From Paenibacillus sp. G2S3 (GTDB lineage: Bacteria > Bacillota > Bacilli > Paenibacillales > Paenibacillaceae), in assembly GCF_030123105.1 (NCBI RefSeq), contig NZ_CP126095.1, forward strand, positions 5,580,001 through 5,644,000: a stretch of 64,000 nucleotides of DNA, given 5' to 3'. Numbering within the stretch: position 1 is the stretch's first letter; the number at the start of each line of letters is the position of its first letter. The position numbers were made by a program, and so were the translations under genes. The notes under the pieces are model-generated. The model was given only the letters and a program-made list of their open reading frames with translations, was not told the origin of the DNA and ran no database searches. Below are positions 62,374 through 64,000 of the stretch, piece after piece.

Positions 62374-64000
62374 CTATTCTCTCATACGAACACGCGCAGG
62401 CTGTAATTTCATCAGCGGATTCAACAATTTTTGCAATGCACGCGGATAACTGGAGATTTCCTGTTTAGTAAGCACACCTAGTACAATTAGCATGACCAGA
62501 TAAATAACAACAACTGCAGCCCCTACAACAAGACAAGTGATCAGAAACGCCAGACGTGCAGGCATTAGATCTGTTAACAGAATTCCAGCTTGGTTAAGTC
62601 CAAAACCAATACCTCCGGACACAAGTACCGCAATTGCGAAACCGCCCCAACGTTTACCCATAATTTCGAAAGGTACAATGGATTTCAGCATCCGTAAGTT
62701 AAGAATAGTAATGACTACGAAACAAAGAGCTGTTGCGCCGATAATTCCATAGATCCCAAATACCTTACTCAGTAAGAAGCTTGCGGCTAATTTAACGATA
62801 ATACCCACTAGCACATAATACATTGAAATGCGGGATTTGCCCATACCGAGCAAAATGGAGTTCGTTGTCATCATGGTGATTTGAAAGATCGTTCCAATCG
62901 TAAGCATCGCCACAATTCCACTTCCGTCCAAGCTGCTGAACAATAAACCATTCACAGAATAAGCCGCAGCCACAAGCGCCAATACAATTGGCATCCCTGT
63001 CAGGATAGAAATCCGCAAAGCAAGTGTAATTTGCTTCTTCAAGTGTCCCTCATCACGACGGGCATAAGCAGCTGAAATAATCGGGATCAGCGAGGTACCT
63101 AGCGCAATGGCTAGTACTGGTGGAATTCCGGCCACACTTTGAGCACGCGTGGTTAGTATACCCAAAGCTGCTGTTGCACTCTCTCTACCCATCTGATCGA
63201 TAAGCAGTGGAACAGCCAAAGAAGTATCAATTACATTCACTACCGGAATCGTAAGTGAAGAGAGCACGATCGGAATCGATAGTGTGAAAATATCCTTGTA
63301 AATTCCCCAAATCGGCAATTTTTGAGTGGTATTGTAATTCAATCCTTGCTGCTTATCCTCTCGGCGCAGCTTGATTGCAAAATAAATCATGACACCAAAT
63401 GCTGCAATACTACCAATTACACTACCGAAGGATGCTCCCGCAGCTATAGTTGTATTGTTATACCCCTGCTGTAATAGAATATAAGCTAGTAAAATAGCGA
63501 CTAGTACGCGAGCGAACTGCTCTACAATCTGTGAAATACCACCAGCCATCATATTGTTGCGCCCTTGAAAATATCCGCGCATCATGGCAATTGCCGGAAA
63601 AAGTAAAAGCGCAGGTGCAATAGCCCTAACTGCCATCGCTGATTCAGGTACGTCAGCAATATGTGTCGCATAGAACGGAGCGCCGAAATACAGCAATGCA
63701 GTCATAACTACCCCTGCTGCTACCGAAAATATCAATGCTGCATGATACACTTGTCTAGCTTCTTCTGGACGATTCAGAGCGTACCGCTCGGAGACCATCT
63801 TACTAAGCGTACTTGGAATACCTGCTGTAGCCACGGTGAGTAGCATTAAATAGATATTGTTCGATACCCCAAATGATGCTCTCCCCACATCATCAAAAAT
63901 ATGATCCAGCGGCACCCGCTGAACAAGCCCGAGTACCCTTGCCACCAAAGCTGCAGCAGCAAGGATAAGCGTGCCTTTTACGAAAGACTCTTTCTTGGAC
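62374..64000 (-). CDS. Oligosaccharide/lipid flippase (MviN/SpoVB-YtgP type), N-terminus beyond window
   Basis: The frame is open to the window edge, so the 5' end is missing; the first residues seen are SKKESFVKGTLILAAAALVA, which suggests only a few are lost. At least 542 residues with about 14 membrane helices. The family (YabM, SpoVB, YtgP/MurJ) flips lipid-linked sugars such as lipid II across the membrane. Which member this is cannot be told; SpoVB would be sporulation-specific. It ends 22 bases before the thioredoxin-like gene's upstream open frame. Confidence 0.88.
   Translation of the reverse strand, partial: SKKESFVKGTLILAAAALVARVLGLVQRVPLDHIFDDVGRASFGVSNNIYLMLLTVATAGIPSTLSKMVSERYALNRPEEARQVYHAALIFSVAAGVVMTALLYFGAPFYATHIADVPESAMAVRAIAPALLLFPAIAMMRGYFQGRNNMMAGGISQIVEQFARVLVAILLAYILLQQGYNNTTIAAGASFGSVIGSIAAFGVMIYFAIKLRREDKQQGLNYNTTQKLPIWGIYKDIFTLSIPIVLSSLTIPVVNVIDTSLAVPLLIDQMGRESATAALGILTTRAQSVAGIPPVLAIALGTSLIPIISAAYARRDEGHLKKQITLALRISILTGMPIVLALVAAAYSVNGLLFSSLDGSGIVAMLTIGTIFQITMMTTNSILLGMGKSRISMYYVLVGIIVKLAASFLLSKVFGIYGIIGATALCFVVITILNLRMLKSIVPFEIMGKRWGGFAIAVLVSGGIGFGLNQAGILLTDLMPARLAFLITCLVVGAAVVVIYLVMLIVLGVLTKQEISSYPRALQKLLNPLMKLQPARVRMRE

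Noticed and set aside
1..64000. rRNA, tRNA, prophage, insertion sequences, oriC
   Set aside because: No tRNA or rRNA stretch, transposase, integrase or phage structural cluster was seen. The DnaA boxes at 51.3 kb lie at sda, and dnaA/dnaN are absent, so it is not oriC.

Overview
The window is chromosomal DNA of a low-to-mid GC, spore-forming Gram-positive bacterium, most likely a Paenibacillus. The reasons are strong AGGAGG ribosome-binding sites with frequent TTG/GTG starts, spore-associated ATP-grasp proteins of the YheC/YheD type, Sda, a YjcZ-type sporulation peptide, HemQ, a single-subunit SdhC, DnaB/DnaI of the Firmicutes primosome, and blocks colinear with Bacillus subtilis (yuiB..yumB-yumC; yutM..yutJ-yuzB-yutI). 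No rRNA, tRNA, CRISPR array, prophage or transposase was seen.

1-13.3 kb is the accessory part. A giant repeat protein on the minus strand (start 3999, running off the left edge) is built of about 120 decapeptide repeats. Its distal half is a tandem array of 60-residue (180-bp) super-repeats. Divergent from it are a YheC/YheD ATP-grasp protein and phosphatidylserine decarboxylase. Convergent with these is a 2.3-kilo-residue, SLH-anchored family 3 glycosidase whose catalytic domains are in reversed order, preceded by a LacI-type palindrome.

13.7-31.6 kb holds a Fur-controlled siderophore-binding lipoprotein, phosphoglycerate mutase, an AraC regulator behind a 61-bp tandem repeat, a MocR regulator (lacking the usual PLP lysine) divergent from a PNPOx-family protein, an aminotransferase, a YjcZ-like peptide, a DEAD helicase-ecsA-ecsB operon, an SDR, CheX, a LysR regulator, a PHP phosphatase, a nitroreductase, a GNAT, a Tat-exported phosphoesterase and a DUF3891 protein.

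31.8-46.4 kb is core metabolism and replication: sdhCAB with a divergent LysR gene, ktrB-ktrA behind a c-di-AMP (ydaO) riboswitch, a CPBP protease, uvrC, trxA, a YqzM-like peptide, and dnaB-dnaI.

46.6-64 kb contains yuiB, hemQ, a type II NADH dehydrogenase with a coupled small gene, ferredoxin-NADP reductase, a short sda gene whose promoter carries three consensus DnaA boxes, a second compact YheC/D-like protein, Fe-S and redox genes (ErpA-like, YutJ, YuzB, Nfu), mqnE, the metNIQ methionine transporter behind a SAM-I riboswitch, a HEPN-domain protein, ctaA, a thioredoxin-like protein, and a flippase that runs off the right edge. Many genes serve respiration and Fe-S/heme supply: sdhCAB, hemQ, ctaA, mqnE, yumB, yumC, nfu and the ErpA-like carrier.

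The most notable points are the giant super-repeat protein, the DnaA-box-bearing sda promoter, the reversed GH3, the MocR without its lysine, and short repeat leaders that sit directly in front of the ribosome-binding sites of unrelated genes.
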